A DNA stretch of 64,000 bases, from assembly GCF_002835465.1 (NCBI RefSeq), contig NZ_PIZM01000009.1, positions 124,001-188,000 on the forward strand, read 5' to 3'. This stretch comes from Psychromonas sp. psych-6C06. GTDB taxonomy: Bacteria > Pseudomonadota > Gammaproteobacteria > Enterobacterales > Psychromonadaceae. The position numbers and the translations under genes are program-made. The notes beneath the pieces are model-generated. The model was not told the origin of the DNA, ran no database searches, and saw nothing but the letters and a program-made list of their open reading frames with translations. Shown in pieces: positions 1 to 11,074 of this stretch (positions within the stretch are counted from its first letter, which is position 1; every line of letters begins with the position of its first letter).

Positions 1-123
1 GGAGCAACTTTCTTAAAGTTCATTAATTTAGATATCTCCTCGACTTTATTGGTAACCAGCATTAATGATATTGATTTGCCACGAGGAGTGAGAGCGGATT
101 TAGGATTGAACTTCGCTTTTTAA
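1..123 (+). CDS. C-terminal end of an outer-membrane beta-barrel protein (partial)
   Basis: Forty codons of an open frame run from the left edge to a TAA. The protein ends ADLGLNFAF: a terminal Phe with hydrophobic residues at every second position before it. In proteobacteria this is the C-terminal beta-signal read by the BAM complex, so the gene most likely encodes an outer-membrane barrel protein. The family cannot be named from 40 residues. The protein identification is inference from the terminal pattern. Confidence 0.5.
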   Translation, partial: GATFLKFINLDISSTLLVTSINDIDLPRGVRADLGLNFAF

Positions 124-381
124 TAATACTGATAGCTTCGCTTAAGGACTATTGTACTGTCGAGTTTCTTTTTGTATAAAATGCTCTCTTGTGGGGTCAG
201 CATAACCCACTTTACCTTTGCTCTATTTAGCTTCGCCAAACAGCCCCCAATAGAGAGTATTGGTAACGTTTAGGTCTTTCTGCTATTTCTGCTACTGTTT
301 TTAATCGCACCAGTTTATCGTCTGGTGCGCAATCGGTTTAAACTTATAAGTAGGCATTAAGTGAGTTATTAGCCAGCGAAA
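124..381. other. Intergenic region with a perfect hairpin
   Basis: No convincing gene is seen here. At 306-329 the arms CGCACCAG and CTGGTGCG form a perfect 8-bp stem with an 8-nt loop, between the convergent ends of the flanking genes. There is no T-run on either side, so it is only a weak candidate for a transcription end or RNA-stabilising hairpin. Confidence 0.4.
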
Positions 382-1566
382 TTAATTTTTTAATAACGTT
401 TCTAAACATTGCTCTTTAATACCGTAAAATGCTTTTATCGATGCAATTTGTGCAAGGATCGCACTGTTATCACGAGGCTGTTTACGTTTTTGCGCTAAAA
501 TCATTTTATTCTTACTGGTGTGCTCTAAAGAGATAAATTCAAATACCTGTGTATCGTAGCCATTAGCTTCAAGTAATAGAGCGCGTAATCCATCGGTAAC
601 CATTTCAGCTTCTTGTCCCATATGAATACCATGTTGTAATAAAGGTGCAAGCATTTCTGGGCTTTTCATCTGTGGGCGAATTTGTTTATGGCAACAAGGT
701 GAACACATAATAATTTCTGCACCAGTACGTATTCCCATGTGTAGGGCATAATCGGTCGCGATATCACAAGCATGTAAGGCAATCATGATATTAATACCTT
801 GTGCCTTGAAATGTTGCACATCCCCCTGTTCAAACTTAATGCCTTGCAAAGCTAGTTTCTGTGCTGTGTTATTGCATAAGTCGACCAAATTTTGACGTAA
901 CTCGACACCAGTTACTGCTGTTTCAACATTCAGTTTATCAACAAAGTAATCGTGTACTGCAAAGGTTAAATAAGCTTTACCTGAACCAAAATCAGCAATG
1001 TGTACTTTATTGTTATTAGCAAGGCCGGTGTTATCGATCGCACGTGATAATACCTCAATAAATTTATTAATTTGTTTCCACTTACGAGACATAGCGGGAA
1101 TGATGTTGCCACGGTTATCCGTCACACCGAGCTCTTTTAGATAGGGGCGGTCTTGTTCGACAAAACGATTTTTGTTGCGATCGTGGTGATTACTTTCCTG
1201 ACTGGTTTTATTTTTATTGGCATATTTTTTAGCCAACACTTTACCCTTTTTACTAACACTCAATTGCATCTCCCACTCATTTGATAATAAGTGTGCGTTG
1301 AAAAAGTGCGTACCTAATTCTGTGCTAAAAAAATCTGTTGCTTCACTAAGCGTTAAATTTTTAGTGACGTGGTTGGTTTTATACTCATATAAGAAGGACA
1401 GAAGTTGTTGCTCTTTTAACACCACTGGGCGAATTGTAATACGTTTTAGCTCAATTTCATCACCTTTGTATTTTGATAGTACGATACGGTGAAGTTGTTG
1501 ATGACTAAAAGCGTTATTGCAGGTTTGCAAAAACAGGTCAAATTCAGCGGTATTGATGATTGGCAT
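382..1566 (-). CDS. SAM-dependent methyltransferase (Methyltransf_32-like)
   Basis: A 394-residue protein with a class I methyltransferase core. The SAM-binding motif I ADFGSGKAYL is at about 191-200, an acidic motif II (VTGVELR) at about 218-224, and the Cys-rich signature CSPCCHKQ at about 288-295, as in the Methyltransf_32 family that also includes eukaryotic METTL25/GSTCD-like proteins. The N-terminal 150 residues are a basic, separate domain of unknown role. The substrate is unknown; RNA or protein are both possible. It is transcribed alone, away from the acyltransferase-hydrolase gene to its right. Start chosen at the ATG giving MPIINTAEF. Confidence 0.75.
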   Translation of the reverse strand: MPIINTAEFDLFLQTCNNAFSHQQLHRIVLSKYKGDEIELKRITIRPVVLKEQQLLSFLYEYKTNHVTKNLTLSEATDFFSTELGTHFFNAHLLSNEWEMQLSVSKKGKVLAKKYANKNKTSQESNHHDRNKNRFVEQDRPYLKELGVTDNRGNIIPAMSRKWKQINKFIEVLSRAIDNTGLANNNKVHIADFGSGKAYLTFAVHDYFVDKLNVETAVTGVELRQNLVDLCNNTAQKLALQGIKFEQGDVQHFKAQGINIMIALHACDIATDYALHMGIRTGAEIIMCSPCCHKQIRPQMKSPEMLAPLLQHGIHMGQEAEMVTDGLRALLLEANGYDTQVFEFISLEHTSKNKMILAQKRKQPRDNSAILAQIASIKAFYGIKEQCLETLLKN

Positions 1567-1743
1567 AACAGTCTCTTTTGGTATTTTAAGCGCAGGTTAG
1601 CCACTATTCTACAGACAAATGTTTTGCAGATCCTTATTCATCTATGATTAATAAAAATGCTACGTAGGTAACTGAATAGAGGTTGATAAATAAGCAACTC
1701 TATCAAATCGCCCCTATACTTAAACAAAAAAGAGGGGATAGAT

Positions 1744-3915
1744 ATGCCAGAAGAGGAAACACTAGCAAAGGCTAATCGATCTTTTCGTTTTGCAGGGCTT
1801 ATTGTAAGTGCGATTAAAAAGCTTAGTCGCTCTGCAGTTTCCGTTGAAGGTACAGAAAAGTTGCGTGCCAATCCGACGTTATTTGTGGTGAACCACTTTA
1901 CCCGTTTTGAAACGGGTCTTCTGTTACATATTCTTTATAAACATAATGGCCAAATGGCGCATTCCTTAGCAGACAGTAATTTATTCAAGGGAAAATTAGG
2001 GCGTTATCTCGAATCGGTGGGAGCGCATCCTGTTGATCTGCCTGGCCGTGATGCGAAGATAATCTCTGAGCTTATGAAGGGTTCTCATAATTGGGTGATC
2101 TTTCCGGAAGGCTCAATGATTAAAAATAAAAAAGTGATGCATGATGGCCGTCTGCAGTTGCAACTTGAAAATCGCATTAGTGCTCCTCATACCGGTGCAT
2201 CGATACTGGCACTAAAATCCTATTTTTTAAAAGAGCAATATCGACGTGCGATAGCGAGTAATAATGTTCAACAGATTAATCAGTTTCATGAAACCTATTC
2301 ATTACATGGACCCGCAGATCTAGCAACATTAGACCTGTGTATTGTGCCAGTTAATATCACTTATTACCCATTACGTCCCGGCAAAAACTTACTCTCAACG
2401 GGTGTGCAATTATTAGTGAAAGACCTTGAACCTAAGTTAGAAGAGGAGTTATTAGTTGAGGGTAAGTTGCTGTTGCAGGAGAGTGATATCTCTATCTCCT
2501 TTGGTAATCCCATTGATGTACGTAGTTTTACTAAACCTTATCGTCGCTTTTTTTCTGTCGTGTTACCTTTTTTATCCGCTTCTCGAAAAATGGATTGGAT
2601 GATGAAGCTGATGCGCCATCGTCTTACCTCAAAATTTATGCAACGGGTTTACACTCGATTATCGATTAACATGGACCATATTGTGGCGACTGCGCTACGT
2701 TATATACCAATGCCGGGTATTGCAGAAAAAAACTTTAAAGAGATCGTTTATCTCGCTTGTTTAAGTATTAAGAAACAAAATCATCGCCATGTGCATTGGA
2801 GTATTCGAGATAGCATTATTAATATGGTATCCGATGCTGATTATGCGCCCTATGAAAGTATTATGAAGCTTGCTAGCGACGAGTCTATTTTACTTCGACA
2901 AGATGGCATGTTGCTGGTTAATCATGAAAGAATACAAACACCATCCCCCTTCCATCGAATGCGTCTTGATAACACAACGAGTGTATTAGCTAATGAGTTT
3001 GAGGTCATGAAACAGGGGGTTAAAATCATCAAAACCTTAGTAAAGGTGCCACCTAAAAGATTAGTATCTAAAGTTGCGAGTGCGGTGATTGAACGTGATA
3101 TCTCTATTTTTGAGCAGGAGAGAATGCGTTCTTATATCGAAGGTGAAACTAAAAGTCGCGAGGTTGGCAAGCCTCAGCACTTCGCGGGTAAAAACGGCAA
3201 AAAAGGCATTGTGTTAGTGCATGGCTTTCTTGCTTCTCCGGGAGAGTTAATGCAATTAGCTAACCATCTTCATCAGCAGGGCTATGGTGTTTATATCGTT
3301 CGCTTAGCAGGTCACGGTACTCATGCTTCTGAGTTACAAACTGTTAAACTACAATGTTGGTTAGAGTCTGTAAAACGCGGTTATGCTGTACTTTCCCACT
3401 ACCATGATAAAGTTATTCTAGCCGGATTTTCTGCCGGCGCGTTACTTGCATTAATGGAGGCTTCGTTAGATTTGCCAAAACTGATAGGTGTTATTGCGAT
3501 TAATCCTGCATTACGCCTTTGCCAGAAAACGTCAAAATTATCGCCGATGTTAGAAAGGTGGAATCGGTTGCTAGAAGGGGTGTCGTTAGAAGCGGGTAAA
3601 TTACCCTATGTTGAAAATCAGCCTCAATACCCAGAAACAAACTATGACAAAATTTATGTCGCGGGACTCTCGCAATTATTAGCTCTACAGGGGCAGTGTC
3701 GTGAAAGGCTAGCGCAGGTTAATATCCCTTTACTCATTATTCAGTCTGAACAAGATCCGGTTGTGGAGCGCTCATCGGCAAATGATATCTTTACCAACGT
3801 GGCTTCAATTTATAAATCACTTGAATTATTACCCTTTCAGCACCATGTTATTGTCAGGGATGAAGGGAGTAAGGAAACGTTCCAATTAATCGATCAATTT
3901 GTGGCATCGCTTTAA
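1744..3915 (+). CDS. Fused PlsC-type acyltransferase and alpha/beta hydrolase
   Basis: A 723-residue two-enzyme fusion. The N-terminal half is a PlsC-like acyltransferase: H51 begins a VNHFTRFE block, so the catalytic H-X4-D motif reads H-X4-E here, and FPEGS at 120-124 is acyltransferase motif III. The C-terminal part is an alpha/beta hydrolase with the oxyanion HG at 493-494, nucleophile elbow GFSAG (S563), a likely acid D671 and a His at 700/701. Together these suggest acyl transfer and ester hydrolysis on a lipid, probably at the membrane, but the substrate is not known. A strong RBS (AGAGGGG) precedes the ATG. The small thioredoxin-like gene follows 37 bp later, probably co-transcribed. 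Confidence 0.75.
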   Translation: MPEEETLAKANRSFRFAGLIVSAIKKLSRSAVSVEGTEKLRANPTLFVVNHFTRFETGLLLHILYKHNGQMAHSLADSNLFKGKLGRYLESVGAHPVDLPGRDAKIISELMKGSHNWVIFPEGSMIKNKKVMHDGRLQLQLENRISAPHTGASILALKSYFLKEQYRRAIASNNVQQINQFHETYSLHGPADLATLDLCIVPVNITYYPLRPGKNLLSTGVQLLVKDLEPKLEEELLVEGKLLLQESDISISFGNPIDVRSFTKPYRRFFSVVLPFLSASRKMDWMMKLMRHRLTSKFMQRVYTRLSINMDHIVATALRYIPMPGIAEKNFKEIVYLACLSIKKQNHRHVHWSIRDSIINMVSDADYAPYESIMKLASDESILLRQDGMLLVNHERIQTPSPFHRMRLDNTTSVLANEFEVMKQGVKIIKTLVKVPPKRLVSKVASAVIERDISIFEQERMRSYIEGETKSREVGKPQHFAGKNGKKGIVLVHGFLASPGELMQLANHLHQQGYGVYIVRLAGHGTHASELQTVKLQCWLESVKRGYAVLSHYHDKVILAGFSAGALLALMEASLDLPKLIGVIAINPALRLCQKTSKLSPMLERWNRLLEGVSLEAGKLPYVENQPQYPETNYDKIYVAGLSQLLALQGQCRERLAQVNIPLLIIQSEQDPVVERSSANDIFTNVASIYKSLELLPFQHHVIVRDEGSKETFQLIDQFVASL

Positions 3916-3952
3916 TGCTGCGATGATCATGCTGAAACCATAAGAGTAAATA

Positions 3953-4303
3953 ATGATTGAAGATAAACAACTAGCACTTATTGAAACACTAATAAATAAT
4001 GGTGAAACTTTTGTATTAAATTTAACTGCCGCTTGGTGTTCAGACTGCACTGATCAAGGCGAAAACCTACCTTTACTCTGTGATGCTTTGGCGATGCCTT
4101 GTTACAGTATGGTTGTGCAGCAAGAAAAAAATATTTACCTGTCGGCGCAACATCAAGCATTTACCGAGCAACTGGGTGGGCATGGTTTTCCACGTACTAT
4201 TTTAGTGGTCAAAGGTAAGGTGGTTGATGCAGATAACGTCGAAGTTATCTCTGCCAGTCAATTAACTGCATTAGCAGAGCAGTTTAAGCGCCAGTTAGCT
4301 TAG
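3953..4303 (+). CDS. Small thioredoxin-like protein (CSDC active site)
   Basis: A 116-residue thioredoxin-fold protein. The redox motif AAWCSDC places the cysteines at 29 and 32, and the cis-proline loop GGHGFPR has P80. There is no signal peptide, so it is probably cytoplasmic. The dipeptide between the cysteines (Ser-Asp) differs from thioredoxin (Gly-Pro), which usually means a different redox potential or partner. It follows the acyltransferase-hydrolase fusion closely and may share its transcript. Partner unknown. Confidence 0.7.
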   Translation: MIEDKQLALIETLINNGETFVLNLTAAWCSDCTDQGENLPLLCDALAMPCYSMVVQQEKNIYLSAQHQAFTEQLGGHGFPRTILVVKGKVVDADNVEVISASQLTALAEQFKRQLA

Positions 4304-4320
4304 GCGCTTGTGAGTTTGTT

Positions 4321-4481
4321 ATACCAATTCCACTAATATAGTGTTTAAATTTTACGTAGGAAAAAGGATGTAGCACAAGGCGAAAGTTACAGTAAATAGT
4401 TGTTCTATTTGCAAAACTTTTAACGCAGAGATAGCTCCTTTTAACCAGTAAAAATGATCAGTTATTTAATGGATTTGGTAT
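4321..4481. repeat. MITE-like palindromic element with ATACCAAT ends
   Basis: A 161-bp non-coding block bounded by inverted repeats: ATACCAATTCCACTAA on the left and the complement of ATACCAAATCCATTAA on the right (14 of 16 match). The interior has no open frame. Short elements with such ends are scattered through many marine gammaproteobacterial genomes (recalled, not checked). A different hairpin in this window, in front of typA, shares the ATACCAATT end. Confidence 0.6.
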
Positions 4482-4527
4482 TAGATGGCGAGCAGGGCGC
4501 TCATCATCTAACTTAATCGTTGTACAT

Positions 4528-4686
4528 CTATTCTTTGTTTGCTGGTTGGTAATGGCCCAGCATTTCCCAATAGTCGTATTGCAATTGCTCTTTTGCTTTC
4601 GCCTCAGGCGCCGAGGAAAAAGTGATCATCGCACCGATTAATAACAGTACGCTAGTTAGTCCTACCAGTTGTATTGCACTTTTCAT
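4528..4686 (-). CDS. Small membrane or exported protein, 52 residues
   Basis: A short gene in the gap between the thioredoxin-like gene and rsuA. The ATG at 4686 is preceded, with good spacing, by a near-perfect Shine-Dalgarno AAAGGAGAG. The product starts MKSAIQLVGL, continues through a hydrophobic stretch to about residue 25, and then becomes polar and aromatic (QLQYDYWEML). This could be a single-pass membrane anchor or an uncleaved/cleaved signal peptide with a small tail. I recognise no family. The strong RBS and the clean hydrophobic/polar split are the reasons to believe it is real. Confidence 0.55.
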   Translation of the reverse strand: MKSAIQLVGLTSVLLLIGAMITFSSAPEAKAKEQLQYDYWEMLGHYQPANKE

Positions 4687-4784
4687 TACGCTCTCCTTTA
4701 AATGACTTAAGCTTGCATATTAGGTGCGCTTTATGACACTTAGGTGAAGGTAATATGTTTAATCTATGAACAATAAAAGGTCGC

Positions 4785-5477
4785 TTATCCGATGCTTTGA
4801 ACTTCGCTTTCTGTTAAATAGCGCCACTCGCCCAACTCCAGATTAGCATCCAAGATGATGTCGCCGATCTGTTCACGGTGTAACTCAATCACTAAATTAC
4901 CGACCGCTGCAAACATACGTTTCACTTGGTGGTATTTTCCTTCGCTAATCGTTAATATCACTTCAGTTTCTGTAATAACTTCCACTGTTGCCGGTAAGCA
5001 AGGTTGTGGCTCACTATTGAGCTGTACACCTACTTTTAGTTGTTCAATTGCTTCTTCGGTGATCGCTGAATTCAATTCAACACGGTAACGCTTTTTGCAT
5101 TTATTACGCGGACTAGTGACTTTATGAGACCATTGTCCATCATCAGTAATTAAGGCAAGCCCAGTTGTGTCTGCATCTAATCGTCCAGCAATAAAGAGTT
5201 GTTCTTTCTTTTGTGCATCAATCAAGTTAAATAAACTAGGTAGCTGTTCATCAACATTAGAGCAGATAAAGTCTTTTGGTTTGTTGATCATGATGTAACG
5301 CAGCCCACGCACTGAAATTAGGTTGTCATCTAAATAGATAGATTCATCTGCAGTGGCTTTATAAGCGCAACTACGAACTACTTGATCACCGCTTTTTACG
5401 CGTCCTTGGCTGATCACTTTTTTAGCTTGGCTACGAGTTAAGGGAGTCGATTCACATAAGTATTTGTCTAAGCGCAT
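4785..5477 (-). CDS. rsuA: 16S rRNA pseudouridine(516) synthase
   Basis: 230 residues. An S4-like RNA-binding domain begins at MRLDKYL. The catalytic block AGRLDADTTGLALITDDG holds the nucleophilic Asp of the RsuA/RluB/E/F family, and SEGKYHQVKRMFAAVGN is the conserved C-terminal motif. Similarity runs end to end with E. coli RsuA, which makes pseudouridine 516 in 16S rRNA during 30S assembly. It lies 9 bp downstream of tmcA on the same strand, so two RNA-modification genes probably form one transcript. Confidence 0.9.
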   Translation of the reverse strand: MRLDKYLCESTPLTRSQAKKVISQGRVKSGDQVVRSCAYKATADESIYLDDNLISVRGLRYIMINKPKDFICSNVDEQLPSLFNLIDAQKKEQLFIAGRLDADTTGLALITDDGQWSHKVTSPRNKCKKRYRVELNSAITEEAIEQLKVGVQLNSEPQPCLPATVEVITETEVILTISEGKYHQVKRMFAAVGNLVIELHREQIGDIILDANLELGEWRYLTESEVQSIG

Positions 5478-5486
5478 GGTCTTCTT

Positions 5487-7418
5487 CTAATTGATAAGTT
5501 GGATGATTGCGTTACGTAATGCAGATTGAGCCTGCTTTTTACCGGTATATTGGCTATTTGCACTGATGTCAGCCCAGCTCTGATTTTGTAATATTTTTTG
5601 TATTGTAAGCCTTTGCTCGGGTTTAGCTAGTGGTGAAAGGTCACAATGAATAATAAACTCAATTAATGCATGCTCTGCAAATTCATAGGGTAAGTTGCCT
5701 TCGCAGTAACTTGTTATTAATGGAGAATGGATTAATTTTTTGGGGTGTTCAGCTAATACTGCTAATACCAAGTCTGTTTCAAGCTGCGCAAGATGACGCG
5801 GAATTTGGCTTACTAGTTGCGATTGGAACTGTGCTTGTAATAAATGGTGCAAGGCTTTACCACGTTTTGATATTGGTAAGTTGACAATAAAAGAGTGAGT
5901 ACCACTGCTTTTGTCTTTGCTATTGCCTATTTTTAAGATACTGAACCCTTGGCTTTGCCAAAACGTTAATAACTCAGTATTAGCGCCAAAGGAAGCACAA
6001 AGGTGCTCGAAGTCATTGTCGTTTGCCCAATCGAACATTTGCTTGATCAATTCCTTGCCTAATCCTTGCTGTTGTATGGCGGGATGGGTAGCAATGCGTT
6101 GAATACGTGCATATTTGTGAGTAGCTGCCTCTTCATTGGCGCAATGAAAGGTCAGTGATTGCGCCACTAAATGACCTTTGAGGCGACGCTTTCCCTGTGC
6201 AATTTGACGTGCAAGATCATCATCAAAGTCACCTTCATGATTAACTAATGCGACAGCCAATATCTGTTTATTTTGCGTTAACGTTAAAACTGAAAGGTGC
6301 TTGTCGTTTAGAAGCCTTTCTAAATCACTTGGTTTAGTTTGATAGTGAGCAGTAACTAAAAGTGAAAATAGTTCAGTTAATAGAGCATGATTTTCACTGA
6401 GCTGTAATGCAGTGATGCTATTAAATTGAATCGGTTGCGAACAGTCAAAATGTGGCGTGGTCTGTTTGCTTTGGCTGATGCAAAGGTTATTAAGCGTGAA
6501 TTGTTCAACAGGATCATTCTTTGACCAGCGGATAGGTTGCTCTAAATGCAGTGAGCGAGCCTGAGGTGCTAATGTTTGCAAGCGTTGTTGAAAACGTAAG
6601 GCAAAACCTCTTCCTGAACCCTCATAACCATGTTGGGTTGTTGCAAAAACTAATCGTGAGTATTGCAGGGTGATAGCTTCTAACATAGGGACCGGTATTG
6701 CAGCCGCTTCATCAACAATCAATAGATCACAATTGGGTTTTTCATTCAGTAGTTGATCTGGTGCTATAAAACCAATCTGTTTAGATTCTCCCGCATGTTT
6801 AAAAAGTGTAAGTGTTGCATTTTTGTTATGGGCACATATTAAAATATGGGTTAGGCCCGCCTCAACGAGTTGTTTGGCTGCGATACCTAGGGCCGCTGAT
6901 TTACCACGACCGCGATTAGCGGTCAGTACCAATGGTCGACGTCGATGACCCGTAACGGTTTTAATAATCGCTTCAACTGCCTGTTGTTGTTCATGCAAAA
7001 TTAATGCTGGCGGTGAGGGCAGTGTGGTGGTTGGTAACGCCAACTCTTCTTGGCTCTGAATCAAAGTCGGGAATGAACCCTGATCTAGTTGTTGATCGAC
7101 GTAACGATAAAAGTGATCTTGGCTGTTAATGTGAAATGGTGAGATTAACAGTAAAAGACCTCCACCTCTCAAGGTACCTTCACTGGCCGCAAAAAGGTTC
7201 GCATCGAAGTGTTGATGTGCATTGATAATCAAAAGCGACGTTTCTTGCCCGAGAATCTGCTTATATAAGGTAGAAGTGATCTTTTCTGGGCTATCTCCGA
7301 GCCAAAAGTAGGGACGAGCATGCTGATTAATGATTTTAATACATTGTTGATAGCACCATGATAATTCGCCTTTAAAGCGAATAAGTTGGCGATGATTGCG
7401 ATGATGACTGTCTGACAC
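5487..7418 (-). CDS. tmcA: tRNA(Met) cytidine acetyltransferase
   Basis: 643 residues with the TmcA layout: an N-terminal domain, a RecD-like helicase core with Walker A TANRGRGKS at about 166-174 and Walker B LLIVDEAAA, then a GNAT acetyltransferase domain with an acetyl-CoA loop (QQGLGKEL), and a C-terminal tRNA-binding region. In E. coli TmcA uses ATP and acetyl-CoA to make N4-acetylcytidine at the wobble base of elongator tRNA(Met). The start is a GTG (reads VSDSHH), supported by AAAGGA just upstream. It is divergent from the S10 operon. Confidence 0.93.
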   Translation of the reverse strand: MSDSHHRNHRQLIRFKGELSWCYQQCIKIINQHARPYFWLGDSPEKITSTLYKQILGQETSLLIINAHQHFDANLFAASEGTLRGGGLLLLISPFHINSQDHFYRYVDQQLDQGSFPTLIQSQEELALPTTTLPSPPALILHEQQQAVEAIIKTVTGHRRRPLVLTANRGRGKSAALGIAAKQLVEAGLTHILICAHNKNATLTLFKHAGESKQIGFIAPDQLLNEKPNCDLLIVDEAAAIPVPMLEAITLQYSRLVFATTQHGYEGSGRGFALRFQQRLQTLAPQARSLHLEQPIRWSKNDPVEQFTLNNLCISQSKQTTPHFDCSQPIQFNSITALQLSENHALLTELFSLLVTAHYQTKPSDLERLLNDKHLSVLTLTQNKQILAVALVNHEGDFDDDLARQIAQGKRRLKGHLVAQSLTFHCANEEAATHKYARIQRIATHPAIQQQGLGKELIKQMFDWANDNDFEHLCASFGANTELLTFWQSQGFSILKIGNSKDKSSGTHSFIVNLPISKRGKALHHLLQAQFQSQLVSQIPRHLAQLETDLVLAVLAEHPKKLIHSPLITSYCEGNLPYEFAEHALIEFIIHCDLSPLAKPEQRLTIQKILQNQSWADISANSQYTGKKQAQSALRNAIIQLIN

Positions 7419-7501
7419 TGGCGATCCTTTTACTAACTTAAGCGCAGTAGTTTAACAGAAGATCTTTCTGTTTGCTTTTTAAACAAATCACTAATAAAAG
7501 C

Positions 7502-7529
7502 TTGCCATGCATCACTATTCCTGTATGAT
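7502..7529 (+). promoter_or_regulatory. Probable sigma-70 promoter of the S10 operon
   Basis: TTGCCA and TATGAT are separated by 16 bp, and a C-rich discriminator (gccccc) follows, as expected for a growth-rate and ppGpp controlled ribosomal promoter. It predicts a transcript start near 7536 and a leader of about 180 nt, close to the 172-nt leader of the E. coli S10 operon. Confidence 0.7.
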
Positions 7530-7535
7530 GCCCCC

Positions 7536-8026
<491 letters not shown>

Positions 8027-8042
8027 AAAGGGAGTTACAACA

Positions 8043-8681
8043 ATGACAATCGGTCTAGTAGGTCGTAAAATTGGTATGACTCGCATCTTCACTGAAGATG
8101 GTGTTTCTATCCCAGTTACAGTTCTTGAATGTACACCTAACCGCGTTACTCAAGTTAAAACACTTGATACAGATGGCTACCAAGCTATCCAAGTAACAGC
8201 TGGCACTAAGAAAGCTAGCCGTGTAACTAAGCCAGAAGCTGGTCACTTTGCGAAAGCAGGTGTTGAAGCGGGCCGTGGTCTTTGGGAATTCCGTCTCGAA
8301 GAAAACGAAGGTGCAGATATCGTAGTTGGCGCAGAGCTAAGTGTTGAGCTTTTCAATGATATTACGAAAGTAGATGTAACAGGTCAGTCAAAAGGTAAAG
8401 GTTTCCAAGGCGGTATTAAGCGTTGGAACTTCTCTATGCAAGACGCAACTCACGGTAACTCACTATCACATCGTTCTAACGGTTCGATTGGTATGTGTCA
8501 AACTCCTGGTCGTGTTTTCAAGGGCAAAAAAATGTCTGGTCACATGGGTGCTGAGCGTGTAACGACTCAGAATCTTGATGTTGTTCGCATTGACGTTGAA
8601 CGCAACTTACTGCTAATTAAAGGTGCAGTACCTGGTGCGAAAAACGGCGACGTGTTCATTAAACCTGCTGTTAAAGCATAA
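8043..8681 (+). CDS. rplC: 50S ribosomal protein L3
   Basis: 212 residues starting [14 protein letters not shown], set by the RBS AAGGGAG; a longer frame overlapping rpsJ is not needed. L3 reaches towards the peptidyl-transferase centre. The loop [14 protein letters not shown] keeps the Gln that PrmB methylates in E. coli L3. Confidence 0.97.
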   Translation: MTIGLVGRKIGMTRIFTEDGVSIPVTVLECTPNRVTQVKTLDTDGYQAIQVTAGTKKASRVTKPEAGHFAKAGVEAGRGLWEFRLEENEGADIVVGAELSVELFNDITKVDVTGQSKGKGFQGGIKRWNFSMQDATHGNSLSHRSNGSIGMCQTPGRVFKGKKMSGHMGAERVTTQNLDVVRIDVERNLLLIKGAVPGAKNGDVFIKPAVKA

Positions 8682-8695
8682 CCAAGGAATTAGTA

Positions 8696-9301
8696 ATGGA
8701 ATTGGTATTGAAAGATGCACAAAGTGCACTTGAAGTTTCTGACGCTACCTTTGGACGCGAATTCAACGAGGCCCTAGTACATCAGGTAGTCGTTGCGTAT
8801 GCAGCTGGCGCTCGTCAAGGAACTCGTGCTCAAAAGACTCGTTCTGATGTTCGCGGTGGTGGTAAGAAGCCATGGCGTCAAAAAGGAACTGGCCGAGCTC
8901 GTGCTGGTACTATCCGTAGCCCTATCTGGGTTGGTGGTGGTGTTACTTTTGCTGCGCGTCCACAGGACCACAGCCAAAAAGTAAACAAAAAAATGTACCG
9001 TGGCGCAGTGAGAAGCATTCTGTCTGAATTAGTTCGTCAGGATCGTCTAATCGTTGTAGAAAACTTCAGCGTTGAAGCTCCTAAAACAAAAGAGCTAAAA
9101 GCTAAGTTAAACGAAATGGAGCTGAAAGACGTTCTAATCATTACTGAAGAATTAGATGAGAATCTATTCTTAGCAGCACGTAACCTATACAAAGTAGACG
9201 TTCGTGATGTACAAGGTATTGATCCAGTAAGTCTTATCGCTTTTGATAAAGTAGTGGTAACTGCAGCTGCAGTTAAAAAGATTGAGGAGAGCTTAGCATG
9301 A
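8696..9301 (+). CDS. rplD: 50S ribosomal protein L4, operon repressor
   Basis: 201 residues, the same size as E. coli L4. The long basic loop ([16 protein letters not shown]) lines the exit tunnel. In Enterobacteria free L4 also represses this operon through the leader. Its stop overlaps the start of rplW (ATGA), implying translational coupling. Confidence 0.97.
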   Translation: MELVLKDAQSALEVSDATFGREFNEALVHQVVVAYAAGARQGTRAQKTRSDVRGGGKKPWRQKGTGRARAGTIRSPIWVGGGVTFAARPQDHSQKVNKKMYRGAVRSILSELVRQDRLIVVENFSVEAPKTKELKAKLNEMELKDVLIITEELDENLFLAARNLYKVDVRDVQGIDPVSLIAFDKVVVTAAAVKKIEESLA

Positions 9302-9597
9302 TTAGTGAAGCACGCTTATTACAAGTGATCCTAGCCCCACATATCTCTGAAAAGGGTACTTTATCTGCTGAAAACCATAACACAATGGTATTCAAAGTTG
9401 CAGGTACTGCAACTAAAGCAGAAATTAAAGCAGCAGTTCAGAAACTATTTGAAGTTGAAGTGACTGGTGTTCGCACACTAAACGTGAAGGGTAAAACCAA
9501 GCGTACAGGTCAACGTATGGGTCGCCGTAGCGACTGGAAAAAAGCATACGTTACTCTGGCTGAAGGTGCAGACATCGATTTCGCTGGCGCTGAGTAG
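9298..9597 (+). CDS. rplW: 50S ribosomal protein L23
   Basis: 99 residues, normal length. L23 sits at the mouth of the exit tunnel, where trigger factor and SRP dock. It begins within the rplD stop codon by a 4-base overlap. Confidence 0.97.
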   Translation: MISEARLLQVILAPHISEKGTLSAENHNTMVFKVAGTATKAEIKAAVQKLFEVEVTGVRTLNVKGKTKRTGQRMGRRSDWKKAYVTLAEGADIDFAGAE

Positions 9598-9609
9598 AGG
9601 AATTATTTA

Positions 9610-10727
<1,118 letters not shown>

Positions 10728-10735
10728 AGGTCATT

Positions 10736-11071
10736 ATGGAAGCTTTAGCTAAACATTTATTCGCTCGTTCTTCAGCTCAGAAAGCGCGTTTGGTGGCAGA
10801 TCAAGTACGTGGTCTTCCAGTAGAAAAAGCACTAGAACTTTTATCATACAGCCCTAAGAAAGCAGCTGTATTAGTGAAAAAAGTTGTAGATTCTGCAATT
10901 GCAAACGCTGAGCATAATGAAGGCGCTGATGTTGATGAGCTAGTTATCACAAAAATTTGTGTTGATGAAGGTCCAACAATGAAGCGCATCATGCCGCGTG
11001 CGAAAGGCCGTGCCGATCGCATCATGAAGCGTTCTTGCCATATCACAGTAGTGGTATCAGACAGGGGTTAA
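10736..11071 (+). CDS. rplV: 50S ribosomal protein L22
   Basis: 111 residues. The extended beta-hairpin segment near [18 protein letters not shown] reaches into the exit tunnel, where macrolides and stalling peptides act in other bacteria. RBS AGAGG is 8 bp upstream. Confidence 0.97.
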   Translation: MEALAKHLFARSSAQKARLVADQVRGLPVEKALELLSYSPKKAAVLVKKVVDSAIANAEHNEGADVDELVITKICVDEGPTMKRIMPRAKGRADRIMKRSCHITVVVSDRG

Positions 11072-11074
11072 ACA

